From Bradyrhizobium sp. in8p8 (GTDB taxonomy: Bacteria > Pseudomonadota > Alphaproteobacteria > Rhizobiales > Xanthobacteraceae): a stretch of DNA of 64,000 nt. How positions within the stretch are numbered: position 1 is the first letter of the stretch; every line of letters starts with the position of its first letter. The stretch spans positions 43,369-107,368 of the forward strand of contig NZ_AUGD01000017.1 of assembly GCF_000426845.1 (NCBI RefSeq), given 5' to 3'. The notes under the pieces were generated by a model that was given only the letters and a program-made list of their open reading frames with translations, had not been told where the DNA came from and did no database searches. Shown in pieces: positions 34,796 through 43,689 of this stretch. The translations under genes and the position numbers were made by a program.

Positions 34796-35424
34796 CGATC
34801 GCGCCTCCTGCTCATGTTCTTCGAGACGACGGCGCGCCGCGGCGGCGCATAAGCCGGCGTGCCGTAGGTCTCAAACAACGCCTGCGTCGTGTCGTAGTGG
34901 TTCTCCAAGCCCCCGCGTATGATGCGCTCCAACGGGCCGTCCGGATAACCCAGGCCGAGCTTGCACGTCAGATCCATGTCGGCCTGCGTCGCGAGACCTT
35001 CATCGAGGAAACGCAGCGCCGCGTTGTACTTCGGGATCACCAGCCTGTTGACGATACGCCCGATCTGATCCGACGACACCACCACTTCCAGTCCGGCCTC
35101 TTTGAAGACTTTGGCAGCGGCGGCGACGGCAGCATCCGAGGCGGACGCCGGCCGCACCAGTTCGACGAGTTTCGAGGGCGCGTCGTCGCCGTTCCGATAG
35201 CGGGCAAAACCTAACGCATTCGTGACGGCGGGATCCTCTCCGATGTGCTCCGCGAGGCTCTCGTCGCCGAGTTCGACCAGGATTGCGGCCTTTCCGGGAT
35301 CGGCGACGAAGGGCGTGCCACAGTGGACGATGACGTCGGCATCCCGATCAGTCGCTCCGGCGAGGAACTTGTCGCCTTCGGCAAAAGATCTGCTCGGCCC
35401 GTCCTGGATAATCGCATAGGTCAT
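34792..35424 (-). CDS. 3-hydroxyacyl-CoA dehydrogenase, C-terminal half as a separate protein
   Basis: A 210-residue protein starting MTYAIIQDGPSRSFAEGDKF. It matches the second half of the long (about 500-residue) PaaH-like dehydrogenases: a degenerate nucleotide-fold remnant (ADVIVHCGTPF) followed by a second C-terminal helical domain (GRIVNRLVIPKYNAALRFLDEGLATQADMDLTCKLGLG). There is no GxGxxG motif, so it cannot bind NAD by itself. It should work as a dimerising partner of the protein encoded four bases upstream. Confidence 0.8.
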   Translation of the reverse strand: MTYAIIQDGPSRSFAEGDKFLAGATDRDADVIVHCGTPFVADPGKAAILVELGDESLAEHIGEDPAVTNALGFARYRNGDDAPSKLVELVRPASASDAAVAAAAKVFKEAGLEVVVSSDQIGRIVNRLVIPKYNAALRFLDEGLATQADMDLTCKLGLGYPDGPLERIIRGGLENHYDTTQALFETYGTPAYAPPRRAVVSKNMSRRRDR

Positions 35425-35428
35425 GGGC

Positions 35429-36310
35429 TCAGGCTCCATACATCGCGTTGCCTTCGTAGTCGAAAAAGCCCTTTCCGGACTTGCGCCCGAGCAGGCCCGC
35501 GGCCACCATGCGCCGCAGCAAGGGCGGAGTCGCAGCTCGCGGATCCAGCGTGATCGGATAGAAAGCCTCGCAAAGCCTCACCTGCGTATCGAGTCCGATG
35601 AGATCGATGAGTTCGAGGGGCCCCATCTTGTATCCGAGCCCGGCCTTTATCGCCTTGTCGATGTCCGCTGCGCTCGCCACCCCCGCCTCCAGCGCCCGGA
35701 TCGCGTCGTTGTTGAAGGGCACCAGGAGCGCATTCAGAATGAAGCCCGGCTTGTCCTGTGTTCTGACCGGTATTTGGCTGCAGGCTTTCGTCCACGCCCA
35801 AGCCGATTCGAACGTCTCTTCCGACGTCAGAATGCCCGGCGACATCTCGATCAACTTCATCAGTTGCGCAGGAAGGCAGAAATGCATCCCGACCACGCGT
35901 GTCGGCACCTTCGATCCTGACGCGATCTCCGTGATCGAGAGTGTCGAGGTGTTGGAAGCGAATATCGTGTCTTCGGAGCATACCGCGTCGAGGCGATCAA
36001 GCAACTTTTGTTTCGTCGCGAGGTCCTCGAACACCGCCTCTATGACGAGATCACAATCTTCCAGAGCGGAAATATCTGTAGTCCGTGACATCGCGCCGAC
36101 TATGGCGTCGCGTTTCGACGCCTCCAGCTTGCCGCGTTCGACCGACTTATCGAGAAACGCGGCCGACTGCTTTGCGCTCCTTTCGAGAGCGTCCTCCTTC
36201 ATGTCATAGGAAATGGTTCGAAAGCCCGCGCGCGCCGCGACCAGCGCGATGCCGGCCCCCATGGTCCCCGCAGCGCCGCAGACACCCACCGTCTTTATTG
36301 TTCTCGTCAT
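35429..36310 (-). CDS. 3-hydroxyacyl-CoA dehydrogenase (NAD-binding half)
   Basis: I place the start at 36310 (MTRTIKTVGVCGAAGTMGAG), which overlaps the dehydrogenase stop by ATGA; the longer frame to 36565 lies inside that gene. The 293-residue product has the NAD fold (GAAGTMGAGIALVAARAG), the catalytic His in HFCLPAQLMKLIEM (usual form HFFNP, here changed to HFCLP), and the C-terminal domain KPGFILNALLVPFNNDAIRALEAGVA. It oxidises 3-hydroxyacyl-CoA to the 3-keto form. The Phe-Asn-Pro to Cys-Leu-Pro change is unusual. Confidence 0.88.
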   Translation of the reverse strand: MTRTIKTVGVCGAAGTMGAGIALVAARAGFRTISYDMKEDALERSAKQSAAFLDKSVERGKLEASKRDAIVGAMSRTTDISALEDCDLVIEAVFEDLATKQKLLDRLDAVCSEDTIFASNTSTLSITEIASGSKVPTRVVGMHFCLPAQLMKLIEMSPGILTSEETFESAWAWTKACSQIPVRTQDKPGFILNALLVPFNNDAIRALEAGVASAADIDKAIKAGLGYKMGPLELIDLIGLDTQVRLCEAFYPITLDPRAATPPLLRRMVAAGLLGRKSGKGFFDYEGNAMYGA

Positions 36311-37473
36311 TTCCCTGCGAAACTCCTGCCGATAAGCTGTCGGTGCACCTGATTGGTACCCTCCCAAATCTGCGTGATCTTGGCGTCGCGCATCAGTCGT
36401 TCGACGCGGTAGTCGCGGCAATAGCCGTACCCACCGAACATCTGCACGGCCTCGGTCGAAGCACGCATCGCGAGGTCCGACGCGCGCATCTTGGCCATGG
36501 ATGCCTGGACGCGGAAGTCCTTCGCGCCCGAATCGATGAGGCCCGCCAGATGATCCAGCCAACAATCGGACATCGCGAGATCGGTCGCGAGATCCGCCAG
36601 CATGAACTGGTTGGCCTGGAAGTCCACGATGCGGCGACCCGATTGCTTGCGCTCGTTCATGTAGGCCGTCATATCGTTGAAGGCAGCCATCGCGATTCCC
36701 ATCGCGTGCGCGGCGATGCTCGGGCGGGAGCGGTTCAATGACGCCAGCAAGATCCGAAGACCGTCGCCCGGTTCTCCGATCAGGTTCGCGCGCGGCACAC
36801 GGACGTCATCGAAGCGCAGCGCGGCAGTCGACGACCCGCGGTGGCCCATCTTGTCTTCCAGGCGGAGGACTTCGAAACCGGGAGCCCCCTTCTCGAGCAC
36901 CAACACCGAGATGGCTTTCTTCGGTTCGTCGATCCCTGCGAATTTGCCGAACAGAAGAATGCGGTCTGCGACATCGCCGTTGGTGATGAAGAGCTTCGAG
37001 CCATCGATCACGATTTGGTCGCCGTCTGGAGTAAATCTCGTCTTCATACCCGTCGCATCGGATCCGGCGGATTCTTCCGTGATGGCCAGAGACGCCAATC
37101 CGCCTTCGGCGATACGCGGCAGCAGACGGGCCTTCTGCTCGGTCGTTCCGAACTCGATCAGCGGCTTCATCGCATGGAAGTTCGTAGCATAGATGATGCC
37201 GGTCGCGGCACAGGCTGCGGAGATGCGCCTGACGATCGCAAGGTACAAACGGAATGAGGTGGGCGCTCCGCCGAATTCCTCCGGCACGAATACTCCGTTC
37301 AGGCCGAGCCCGTTGATTGCCTTGACGTTGGTCCACGGAAATTCGCCGCTCGCGTCGACATGTTCCGCGTTCGGTGCTATCACCTCATCACAAAGCCGGT
37401 CGACTTGCGACAGGATGAGCTTGTCATCGTCGCTCCAGTTGCGGCTGCGCTCCAGTTCGTCGAAGATGGACAT
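36307..37473 (-). CDS. Acyl-CoA dehydrogenase
   Basis: A 388-residue flavoprotein starting MSIFDELERSRNWSDDDKLI. The flavin strand LASLAITEESAGSDATGMKT and the helix SMAKMRASDLAMRASTEAVQMFGGYGY are standard. The C-terminal IWEGTNQVHRQLIG keeps the catalytic Glu in EGT, unlike the two dehydrogenases in the 13-gene operon. It feeds the hydratase and hydroxyacyl-CoA dehydrogenase genes on both sides. It is abutted by the SDR gene (one base) and overlaps the dehydrogenase gene downstream. Confidence 0.92.
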   Translation of the reverse strand: MSIFDELERSRNWSDDDKLILSQVDRLCDEVIAPNAEHVDASGEFPWTNVKAINGLGLNGVFVPEEFGGAPTSFRLYLAIVRRISAACAATGIIYATNFHAMKPLIEFGTTEQKARLLPRIAEGGLASLAITEESAGSDATGMKTRFTPDGDQIVIDGSKLFITNGDVADRILLFGKFAGIDEPKKAISVLVLEKGAPGFEVLRLEDKMGHRGSSTAALRFDDVRVPRANLIGEPGDGLRILLASLNRSRPSIAAHAMGIAMAAFNDMTAYMNERKQSGRRIVDFQANQFMLADLATDLAMSDCWLDHLAGLIDSGAKDFRVQASMAKMRASDLAMRASTEAVQMFGGYGYCRDYRVERLMRDAKITQIWEGTNQVHRQLIGRSFAGK

Positions 37474-38181
37474 CTAATGGTTCGCTCCCTGGCAGCCGTC
37501 GATGTAGATTGTCTCGCCCGTCAGGAACGCGATGTTCTCCGCATAGAGCGCGCCGACGAGGCGCGCGACTTCGTCGGGAGATCCGGCCCGACCGACCGGC
37601 ACGCGGCGTTTCAGCCACGCCCGGACCTTGTCGCTCGCGAGAAAATCACGGTTCAGATCGGTCTCGATGTAGCCGGGCGCGACGTCAAGCACGCGAATGC
37701 CGTCGCGCGCCCACTCCGCAGCCAGACAGCGGGTGATGGCGCCGACCGCGGCCTTGGACGCGCAATAGGCGAGGTTATCGATCACCGCGAGCTTGTCGAA
37801 GAAGGAACCTATGTTAACGATCAGGGAATCGCCCGCAAGCTTCAGATGCGGATAGCTTTCTCGGCAGGCGACCATGACGGCCGATGCGTTCAGCCGCATC
37901 GTGGCTTCGAAATCCGACAGCGAGAGCTCGACGGTCCGCTTTGCCTCATGGGCGCCGGCGTTGTTGACTAGGCCGATGACCGGTCCCTCCAACGCGATCT
38001 TCGCGATCGCTCCCGAGATCGCGCTTTCGCTCGTCATGTCGCAGGCATAGCCAGTGCCGGCGGCGGTAGCTCCACTCCGGGAAAGACCGGCGACCGCAAA
38101 GCCCCTGCGATCAAGTTCGAGCGCGATGGATCTGCCTATGCCTCGGCTCGCGCCGGTAACGATAATCTGCCCCTTACGCAT
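37474..38181 (-). CDS. Short-chain dehydrogenase/reductase
   Basis: The start at 38181 (MRKGQIIVTGASRGIGRSIA) overlaps the crotonase stop by eight bases (ATGCGTAA), so the longer frame to 38247 is rejected. The 235-residue product has the TGASRGIG cofactor loop, NNAGAHEAK, and the catalytic Tyr-Lys pair in LAYCASKAAVGAI (YCASK). It likely oxidises or reduces a hydroxyl/keto group on a CoA-bound ring or chain. Confidence 0.9.
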   Translation of the reverse strand: MRKGQIIVTGASRGIGRSIALELDRRGFAVAGLSRSGATAAGTGYACDMTSESAISGAIAKIALEGPVIGLVNNAGAHEAKRTVELSLSDFEATMRLNASAVMVACRESYPHLKLAGDSLIVNIGSFFDKLAVIDNLAYCASKAAVGAITRCLAAEWARDGIRVLDVAPGYIETDLNRDFLASDKVRAWLKRRVPVGRAGSPDEVARLVGALYAENIAFLTGETIYIDGCQGANH

Positions 38182-38941
38182 CCTTAAACTCCGGCCTCCG
38201 CTTCTCGATGAACGCAGACATGCCCTCGTTGGCATCAGCCGTGGCATATGCCAGCGTCGAGAGGTCAGCCTCGATCTTCAGTCCTTCGTGGACAGGAACA
38301 TCCAGCGCGCGGGAAACCGCTTCTCGCGCAAACCCCTGCGCCAATAGACTGAAGGATGAGAATTCGTGAGCGAACGACAGCGCGGCGTCGACCACGTCGC
38401 CCTCGACGATCCTGTGCAATAGTCCGACGCGCAACGCCTCCTCTGCTCCGACCGTCCGACCGAGCATGATCATCTCCATCGCTCGCGCTTCGCCGATCAG
38501 TCTCGGAAGCCGCTGCGTCCCTCCATATCCCGGAATGAGACCGAGTTTGATCTCCGGAAGTCCCAGTTTCACACTCGGCGTCCCGATCCGGAACGTGCAG
38601 GCCAACGCGAGCTCCAAGCCACCGCCAAACGCGAAGCCATTGATTGCGGCCACGGACGCAAAAGGCAGCCTGTCAAGTTTCGCGAAGGCCGCCTGGCCGA
38701 GCTCCGCCCCACGCTTGCACTCGATCAGCGACCGGTCGCCCAGTTCCTTGATGTCGGCGCCGGCGCAGAACGCCTTTTCGCCGGCACCGGTGACGATCAG
38801 TGTGCGCACCTTCCAGGTGCCCACCTCTTTCAGAGCGTCCGATATCTCCTGCAGCACACCGAACGAGAGCGCGTTCAGCGCCTCCGGGCGGTTCAGACGC
38901 AGCAACGCACAATCGTCCAATTTCGCGAGTTCGACCGCCAT
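38174..38941 (-). CDS. Enoyl-CoA hydratase
   Basis: A 255-residue crotonase, starting MAVELAKLDDCALLRLNRPE. It keeps both hydratase glutamates (FGGGLELALACTF and LGLPEIKLGLIPGYGGTQRLPRLIG), so it is the most typical hydratase in the window. It follows the BadI-like gene by three bases and is coupled to the SDR gene. Confidence 0.92.
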   Translation of the reverse strand: MAVELAKLDDCALLRLNRPEALNALSFGVLQEISDALKEVGTWKVRTLIVTGAGEKAFCAGADIKELGDRSLIECKRGAELGQAAFAKLDRLPFASVAAINGFAFGGGLELALACTFRIGTPSVKLGLPEIKLGLIPGYGGTQRLPRLIGEARAMEMIMLGRTVGAEEALRVGLLHRIVEGDVVDAALSFAHEFSSFSLLAQGFAREAVSRALDVPVHEGLKIEADLSTLAYATADANEGMSAFIEKRRPEFKDA

Positions 38942-38944
38942 GAG

Positions 38945-39724
38945 CTAATTCCCGAACTTGCGGGTATCCGGCTTTCGCTTTTCGGCAAACGACGCCGACA
39001 GCTCGTGGCTTTCGTCGGTCTCCAGGTACGGCCGCAACAGGAGATCGTGAGAGATGCGTGCCAGGCCGGATACTCCGCCGTGCCGGGCGTTGAACGCGCC
39101 CTTGATCGACGCCAGAGCAAAGGGGCCACGCTCGGCGATCTCCATCGCGAATTTGCGTGTTTCTTCCTTGAGCTTGTCATCCGGAACGACCTTGTTTATC
39201 AGTCCGATCTCGAGCGCCTCCGCCGCCGAGATCTTCGGATTGCGGAACCACATCTCCTTCGCCTTCTTTTTCCCGACGAGATCCTCGAGATACCAGGTAC
39301 CGTAACCAGCATCGAACGAACCCATCATGGGGCCGACCTGGCGGAAAACAGCGCTTTCCTTGGCGATCGTGAGATCGCAGACGACCTGGAGGACGTTTCC
39401 GCCGCCGACGGCGAAGCCGTTGACGCTCGCGACCACCGGCTTCTGCAACCGATCGATGGACTCGTACATTTCCAGGGTCGGTAGCACCCCGGCATACAGC
39501 ATGGTCTTCTCCATGCCTTCCTTGCGACCGCCGATGCAGAAGAACTTGTCGCCGGCTCCCGTCAGGACGATGACCCGAGTTCGTGTTTCGCGGCGGATCG
39601 CGTTGATGCAATCGCGAATTTCGTGGCACATGTCGACCGTGAACATGTTGCCGTCCTGAGGTCGATTGAGCGTGATCGTGCCGATCGGGCCGTCTTCTTC
39701 GTAAAGGATAGTGCTGAAAGACAT
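38945..39724 (-). CDS. BadI/MenB-like ring hydrolase (crotonase family)
   Basis: A 259-residue crotonase starting MSFSTILYEEDGPIGTITLN. The segment FAVGGGNVLQVVCDLTIAKE, then VFRQVGPMMGSFDAGYGTWY, is characteristic of the BadI/MenB branch, which contains the 2-ketocyclohexanecarboxyl-CoA hydrolase BadI and naphthoyl-CoA synthase. BadI opens an alicyclic ring by retro-Claisen cleavage. The nearby acyl-CoA dehydrogenase, hydratase, SDR and 3-hydroxyacyl-CoA dehydrogenase are the other steps of such a route. Exact substrate is unknown; identity with BadI is not claimed. Confidence 0.82.
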   Translation of the reverse strand: MSFSTILYEEDGPIGTITLNRPQDGNMFTVDMCHEIRDCINAIRRETRTRVIVLTGAGDKFFCIGGRKEGMEKTMLYAGVLPTLEMYESIDRLQKPVVASVNGFAVGGGNVLQVVCDLTIAKESAVFRQVGPMMGSFDAGYGTWYLEDLVGKKKAKEMWFRNPKISAAEALEIGLINKVVPDDKLKEETRKFAMEIAERGPFALASIKGAFNARHGGVSGLARISHDLLLRPYLETDESHELSASFAEKRKPDTRKFGN

Positions 39725-39852
39725 TGCGTTCCTTTCCGTTTGTTCTTGGGTTGATCAGCGTCGGCTATTGCGAGCCGGCATTCGAATCGTCCGTCGTCAG
39801 GCGAATGAGCCCACGAGCGATGAAGGATTGTTTTGGACCGTGTGCATTGCCT

Positions 39853-40845
39853 TCATCCGTCCATCACGACGACCGCTTTGCCGCGGATCTCGCCCTTTTC
39901 GATCAGTTCGAGCGCCCTCGGCAGCTCCGCGAACGAAAACTCCTTCATGATGTACGGCTTCACGGCGCCAAGCCTCCACAATCTGAAGATCTCGTGTTGC
40001 ACCGCCGCTATTCGGTCCGGGGCCCGATCGCGATAATCGCTCCACTGCAGACCAGCTATCGAGATGTTCTTGACCAGCAGGTAGTTGACCTTGACCGTCG
40101 GAATGTCTCCAGCGGCGAAGCCGACGACGACAAGCCGTCCGCACCAGGCCATCGTGCGCAGCGCCGCGCCCAGAAAATCGCCTCCGAGCGGATCGATCAC
40201 CACGTCGACGCCTCTGTTCTCGGTCGCCGCGAGAACCTGAGCGCGCAGCTGCTCCCTCTGGCTCGGCAACGACAGATCGACGACGTGATCGGCGCCATTT
40301 TCCTTCACCAGCGCCGCTTCGTCCGCGCTGCGGACCGCAGCGACCGTCGTCGCTCCCATGGCCTTTGCAAGTTGTACGGCCGCCAGGCCTATGCCGCCAG
40401 CCGCGCCACCGACGAGCACATGTTCCCCTGGCTTCAGTTGAGCTCGATCGACAAGAGCGAGATAGGCCGTCTGATAGACCAACCCCATCGCCGCCGCCGC
40501 AACGAAGGACATTCCGTCGGGGAGCCCGAATGCCTGTTGTTCGGCCGCCAGCGCCTGCTCGGCGAAGCCACCATACTCCACGTGACAGAGCACGCGATCG
40601 CCACGAGCATAGCGAGTTACACCTTCGCCGACATCTAGAACGACGCCGGCGAAGTCCTTGCCGGGCGAGAAAGGCCGCTTGGGCAGCACCTGATATTTGC
40701 CGGCAATCACCAGCGTGTCCGGAAAATTGATTCCCGCGGCGCGGATACCCACGCGGATCTGTCCGTCTCCAGGAATGAGATCCGCGACGTCGCTGCACCG
40801 TAAACTGGACGGTGGACCATGCTCTAATACCTGAAAAGCTCGCAT
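39853..40845 (-). CDS. NADPH:quinone oxidoreductase-family (zinc-free MDR) enzyme
   Basis: A 330-residue medium-chain reductase starting MRAFQVLEHGPPSSLRCSDV. The quinone-oxidoreductase subgroup signature AAGINFPDTLVIAGKYQ is present, with PFSPGKDFAGVVLDVGEGV and the nucleotide loop GGAAGGIGLAAVQLAKAMGA. The zinc ligands of alcohol dehydrogenases are absent. In this setting it may reduce an enone or enoyl-CoA. It lies nine bases after the CoA-transferase gene; 128 bases separate it from the BadI-like gene, with no promoter I can identify. Confidence 0.88.
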   Translation of the reverse strand: MRAFQVLEHGPPSSLRCSDVADLIPGDGQIRVGIRAAGINFPDTLVIAGKYQVLPKRPFSPGKDFAGVVLDVGEGVTRYARGDRVLCHVEYGGFAEQALAAEQQAFGLPDGMSFVAAAAMGLVYQTAYLALVDRAQLKPGEHVLVGGAAGGIGLAAVQLAKAMGATTVAAVRSADEAALVKENGADHVVDLSLPSQREQLRAQVLAATENRGVDVVIDPLGGDFLGAALRTMAWCGRLVVVGFAAGDIPTVKVNYLLVKNISIAGLQWSDYRDRAPDRIAAVQHEIFRLWRLGAVKPYIMKEFSFAELPRALELIEKGEIRGKAVVVMDG

Positions 40846-40854
40846 AAGGCTTGC

Positions 40855-41967
40855 CTACCCAGCCAATTGTTCGTCATTGTCCGCGCCCAGACGCGGTGAA
40901 GGCACTACGTTCGACCCGCGAAATTGCGGGCTTATCGGCACCGGAAGCGCCGGAATCGATCGACCGCCGGCCGAAATCTCTCGTGCGAGCAAGCCGCGGG
41001 CTTCGACATGAGGGTCAGCCACCGCATCCTTCAAACTGGCGACGATGGAGCAGCATACGTCCTTGCCCTCGAAGATGGCCCTCCAATCGGCCGCGGTTTT
41101 CGTCGCGACGATGCGGCCGACCGCGTCGATCGCCTCACGTGGGTTGGCATCCGACGCGCGCATCTCGGGCGGGAGGCCGATCGCCGAACAGAAGTTTTCC
41201 CAGAACTTGTCTTCGATGGGAGCAGCCGCAAGAAAACGATCGTCCGAAGTTCGATAGATTTGGTACCGAGGACTGCCACCGGTCACCAACGCGTCGCCAC
41301 CGGCGGGCCATTGGTCGGCCGCAAAGCCATTGCCCAAGCCCCAGTACGCCAAGCTCAGCAGATTTTCTCCCATCGAAACGTCAAGATACGCGCCCTCGCC
41401 CGTCTTCTCGCGCCTGTGCAGCGCCAGCAGGATGTTCGTTACTGCCGGGTAGGCGCCGCCGGCGAGATCGGCGATCAGCACCGGCGGGATCACCGGCGCG
41501 CCGTTCGCGCCCGCGCTCAGGCCGAGGATACCCGACTCGGCGAGATAATTGAGGTCGTGTGCCGCCATCATCGCCTTCGGACCGGTTTGCCCCCATCCGC
41601 TGATCGCGCAATAGATCAGATGCGGATTGATGGTCTTGAGCGCTTCGTACCCCAAGCCCAGGCGGTCCATCACCCCGGGGCGAAACTGCTCGATCAAGAC
41701 GTCAGCCTCGGCGACGAGCGGACGCAAGCGTTCGAGCGCGTCGGGGGCCTTGAGATCGATAGCGACGCTGCGCTTACCCGCGTTGAGCAATGCGAAGTTG
41801 ACGCTGTCGTCGCCGAACTTCGGCAGGTAGCTCCGCATCTCGTCTCCGCGACCGGGTCGTTCGATCTTTACGACATGCGCACCCGCCTCGGCCAAGATCA
41901 GGCTCGCGAACGGACCCGGAAGCAACGTGCTGAAATCGACAACTCGGATACCTTCGAGGGGACGCAT
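40855..41967 (-). CDS. Class III CoA-transferase/racemase (AMACR-like)
   Basis: A 370-residue CaiB/BaiF-type protein starting MRPLEGIRVVDFSTLLPGPF. It has the AMACR-like segments HDLNYLAESGILGLSAGANG and PVLIADLAGGAYPAVTNIL, with the family Asp. It is related in type to the protein encoded at 31371-32507. Likely roles are racemising a 2-methylacyl-CoA or swapping CoA between acids. It lies 28 bases after the acyl-CoA synthetase gene and is cotranscribed with it. Confidence 0.9.
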   Translation of the reverse strand: MRPLEGIRVVDFSTLLPGPFASLILAEAGAHVVKIERPGRGDEMRSYLPKFGDDSVNFALLNAGKRSVAIDLKAPDALERLRPLVAEADVLIEQFRPGVMDRLGLGYEALKTINPHLIYCAISGWGQTGPKAMMAAHDLNYLAESGILGLSAGANGAPVIPPVLIADLAGGAYPAVTNILLALHRREKTGEGAYLDVSMGENLLSLAYWGLGNGFAADQWPAGGDALVTGGSPRYQIYRTSDDRFLAAAPIEDKFWENFCSAIGLPPEMRASDANPREAIDAVGRIVATKTAADWRAIFEGKDVCCSIVASLKDAVADPHVEARGLLAREISAGGRSIPALPVPISPQFRGSNVVPSPRLGADNDEQLAG

Positions 41968-41995
41968 GTTGTTAAGGTTCCCTGCTTGAAACCGA

Positions 41996-43615
41996 TCACG
42001 CCGTGCGCGCAGCGACCGTGGCCCGGATGGGCTGGGGCTGCAGTTGATTGCGCTGTACTTGGAGAATTAGCTCGCGCTTCATAATCTTTCCGCTCGCGGT
42101 CAACGGAAACTCTTCGACCCGCAGGAAGTATTCCGGCATGTCGTATTTCGAGAGACCTTCACGACGGAAGTGATCCATCAGATCCTTCGGTTCAACCAGA
42201 CCTGATACTGCGATGCAAACGCGCTCGCCCAAACGATCGTCCGGAACAGGGAAGGCGGCAACGCGACCCACGGCCGGATGGCGGAGAGCAATCGCCTCTA
42301 TGTGCGACGGATAGATGTTGTGGCCGCCCCGGATGATCAGGTCCTTCAGTCTCCCTTCGATCCGGAGGTTGCCGCTGGCGTCCATGACGCCAAGATCGCC
42401 GGACAAGAACCAGCCGCTGCTGTTGAAACTACCTTCCGTCACGGTCTGGTTGCCAAGATAACCCAGCATGAGCGCGGCACCTCGGCCGCCGATGTGCCCT
42501 AGCTCGCCAGGTCGCACTTCCTTATCGGGGTCGGCCGGATCGAACAACTTCACCTCGTACGATTTGCCGCCACGCCCACAGGTATTCACGATGATCTCCG
42601 CGGAGTCGCCGGGATGGGTGTACTGATGCGAGGAGCTTTCGGTCATGCCGTAAACATTCTGCGGTGTGATGCCCTGGCTAACGAATGCGGCTGCCACACT
42701 CGGCGGAATGGGAGCGCCGGCCATGTAGAAGGTTTTGACGGAGCCGAGTCTCTCGAGGCCGGCCTCCCGCTGTTCGGCGAGAATGTCCATCGCGTGCGTG
42801 GGCACGCCGAGGATATAATCGGCGCGTGTCGTCTCGATCCAATCGAGGCGGCTCATGCCGGGCGGCGGATCGGCGGTCACGAACCGTCCGCCAGCCAACA
42901 GCCACTGCGCCACCCCTACCCACGCGATGTGGTGCGACAGAGGCGAGAGGGAAAGCAGCACCGTACCGGGGCCTCGTTTCCAATCCTCGACCAGGTCCCG
43001 CGCGTTCGCGAGCAGGGTATTGTCCGAGTGCATGACGCATTTCGGTGCGCCGGTCGTCCCGGACGTGAACGCAAGGTACGACACTTTGTCGGGATCGGTG
43101 CACGGCGGAGTATTGTTGCTCGCCGGCGCGGGAAAGGTTTCGGGCGTGTAGACGACCTTCAGGCTGCTAATTCGGACGAGAACGGAATCGAAATCCGCCG
43201 TAGCGCGATCGGTCCCCCAACCATCTTCAGTCAGAAGCGCTCTCGCCGAAAGCGTCCTGATCAATTCACCTACTTCCGCACAAGTGTAGGTCTTGTGAAC
43301 AGACGGATTGCAGGCAATGCCTTCGCGAGCGCAAGCCAGGAACGTGACGATGGCCTCGGCGCGGTTCGAGAGCCAGATCATCACCCGGTCGCCTCCGACC
43401 AGGCCATATTCGCGCAGGTTGACGGCGACCCCATCGGTCCAATTCTTGAGTTCGCTCCACGTCAGCGTTCGGCGCGCGTCCTGCAACGCGGCAGAATTGG
43501 GTCGCTCGGCTGCATGATGGCTCAGCAGGTCGTAAAAGGTGTCCTGGCGCCATGCGCCGGAGCCGTAGAAGCACTTTGCGTCTGCAGGGCGATGGAGGGT
43601 CAGGTACGGTTTCAT
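41996..43615 (-). CDS. AMP-forming acyl-CoA synthetase
   Basis: I start it at 43615 (MKPYLTLHRPADAKCFYGSG), because the upstream in-frame ATGs at 43690 and 43672 fall inside a sigma-54 promoter. The 539-residue enzyme has the loop LAFTSGTTGAPKCVMHS, the motif NVYGMTESSSHQYTH, SGDLGVMDASGNLRIEGRLKDLIIRGGHNI, and the C-terminal Lys in ASGKIMKREL. It activates a carboxylic acid, giving AMP and pyrophosphate. It is the first enzyme of the second catabolic run, followed closely by the CoA-transferase. Confidence 0.9.
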   Translation of the reverse strand: MKPYLTLHRPADAKCFYGSGAWRQDTFYDLLSHHAAERPNSAALQDARRTLTWSELKNWTDGVAVNLREYGLVGGDRVMIWLSNRAEAIVTFLACAREGIACNPSVHKTYTCAEVGELIRTLSARALLTEDGWGTDRATADFDSVLVRISSLKVVYTPETFPAPASNNTPPCTDPDKVSYLAFTSGTTGAPKCVMHSDNTLLANARDLVEDWKRGPGTVLLSLSPLSHHIAWVGVAQWLLAGGRFVTADPPPGMSRLDWIETTRADYILGVPTHAMDILAEQREAGLERLGSVKTFYMAGAPIPPSVAAAFVSQGITPQNVYGMTESSSHQYTHPGDSAEIIVNTCGRGGKSYEVKLFDPADPDKEVRPGELGHIGGRGAALMLGYLGNQTVTEGSFNSSGWFLSGDLGVMDASGNLRIEGRLKDLIIRGGHNIYPSHIEAIALRHPAVGRVAAFPVPDDRLGERVCIAVSGLVEPKDLMDHFRREGLSKYDMPEYFLRVEEFPLTASGKIMKRELILQVQRNQLQPQPIRATVAARTA

Positions 43616-43674
43616 CCCAATCTCGCTAAGCGGCGTTCGTTGAACGAATTTGGAGGTGGCTGACCAATTCATCA

Positions 43675-43689
43675 GCAACACCTGTGCCA
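43675..43689 (-). promoter_or_regulatory. Sigma-54 promoter of the acyl-CoA synthetase run
   Basis: The minus strand reads TGGCACAGGTGTTGCT, the best sigma-54 match in the window: GG and GC ten bases apart, full TGGCAC and TTGCT boxes. Predicted start near 43663, leader about 48 bases to the ATG at 43615. Confidence 0.72.

Noticed and set aside
39725..39852. A sixth sigma-54 promoter in front of the BadI-like gene
   Set aside because: Candidates there have GG-GC spacings of 9 or 11 bases rather than 10 and poor boxes, so the gene is more likely read from 43675.
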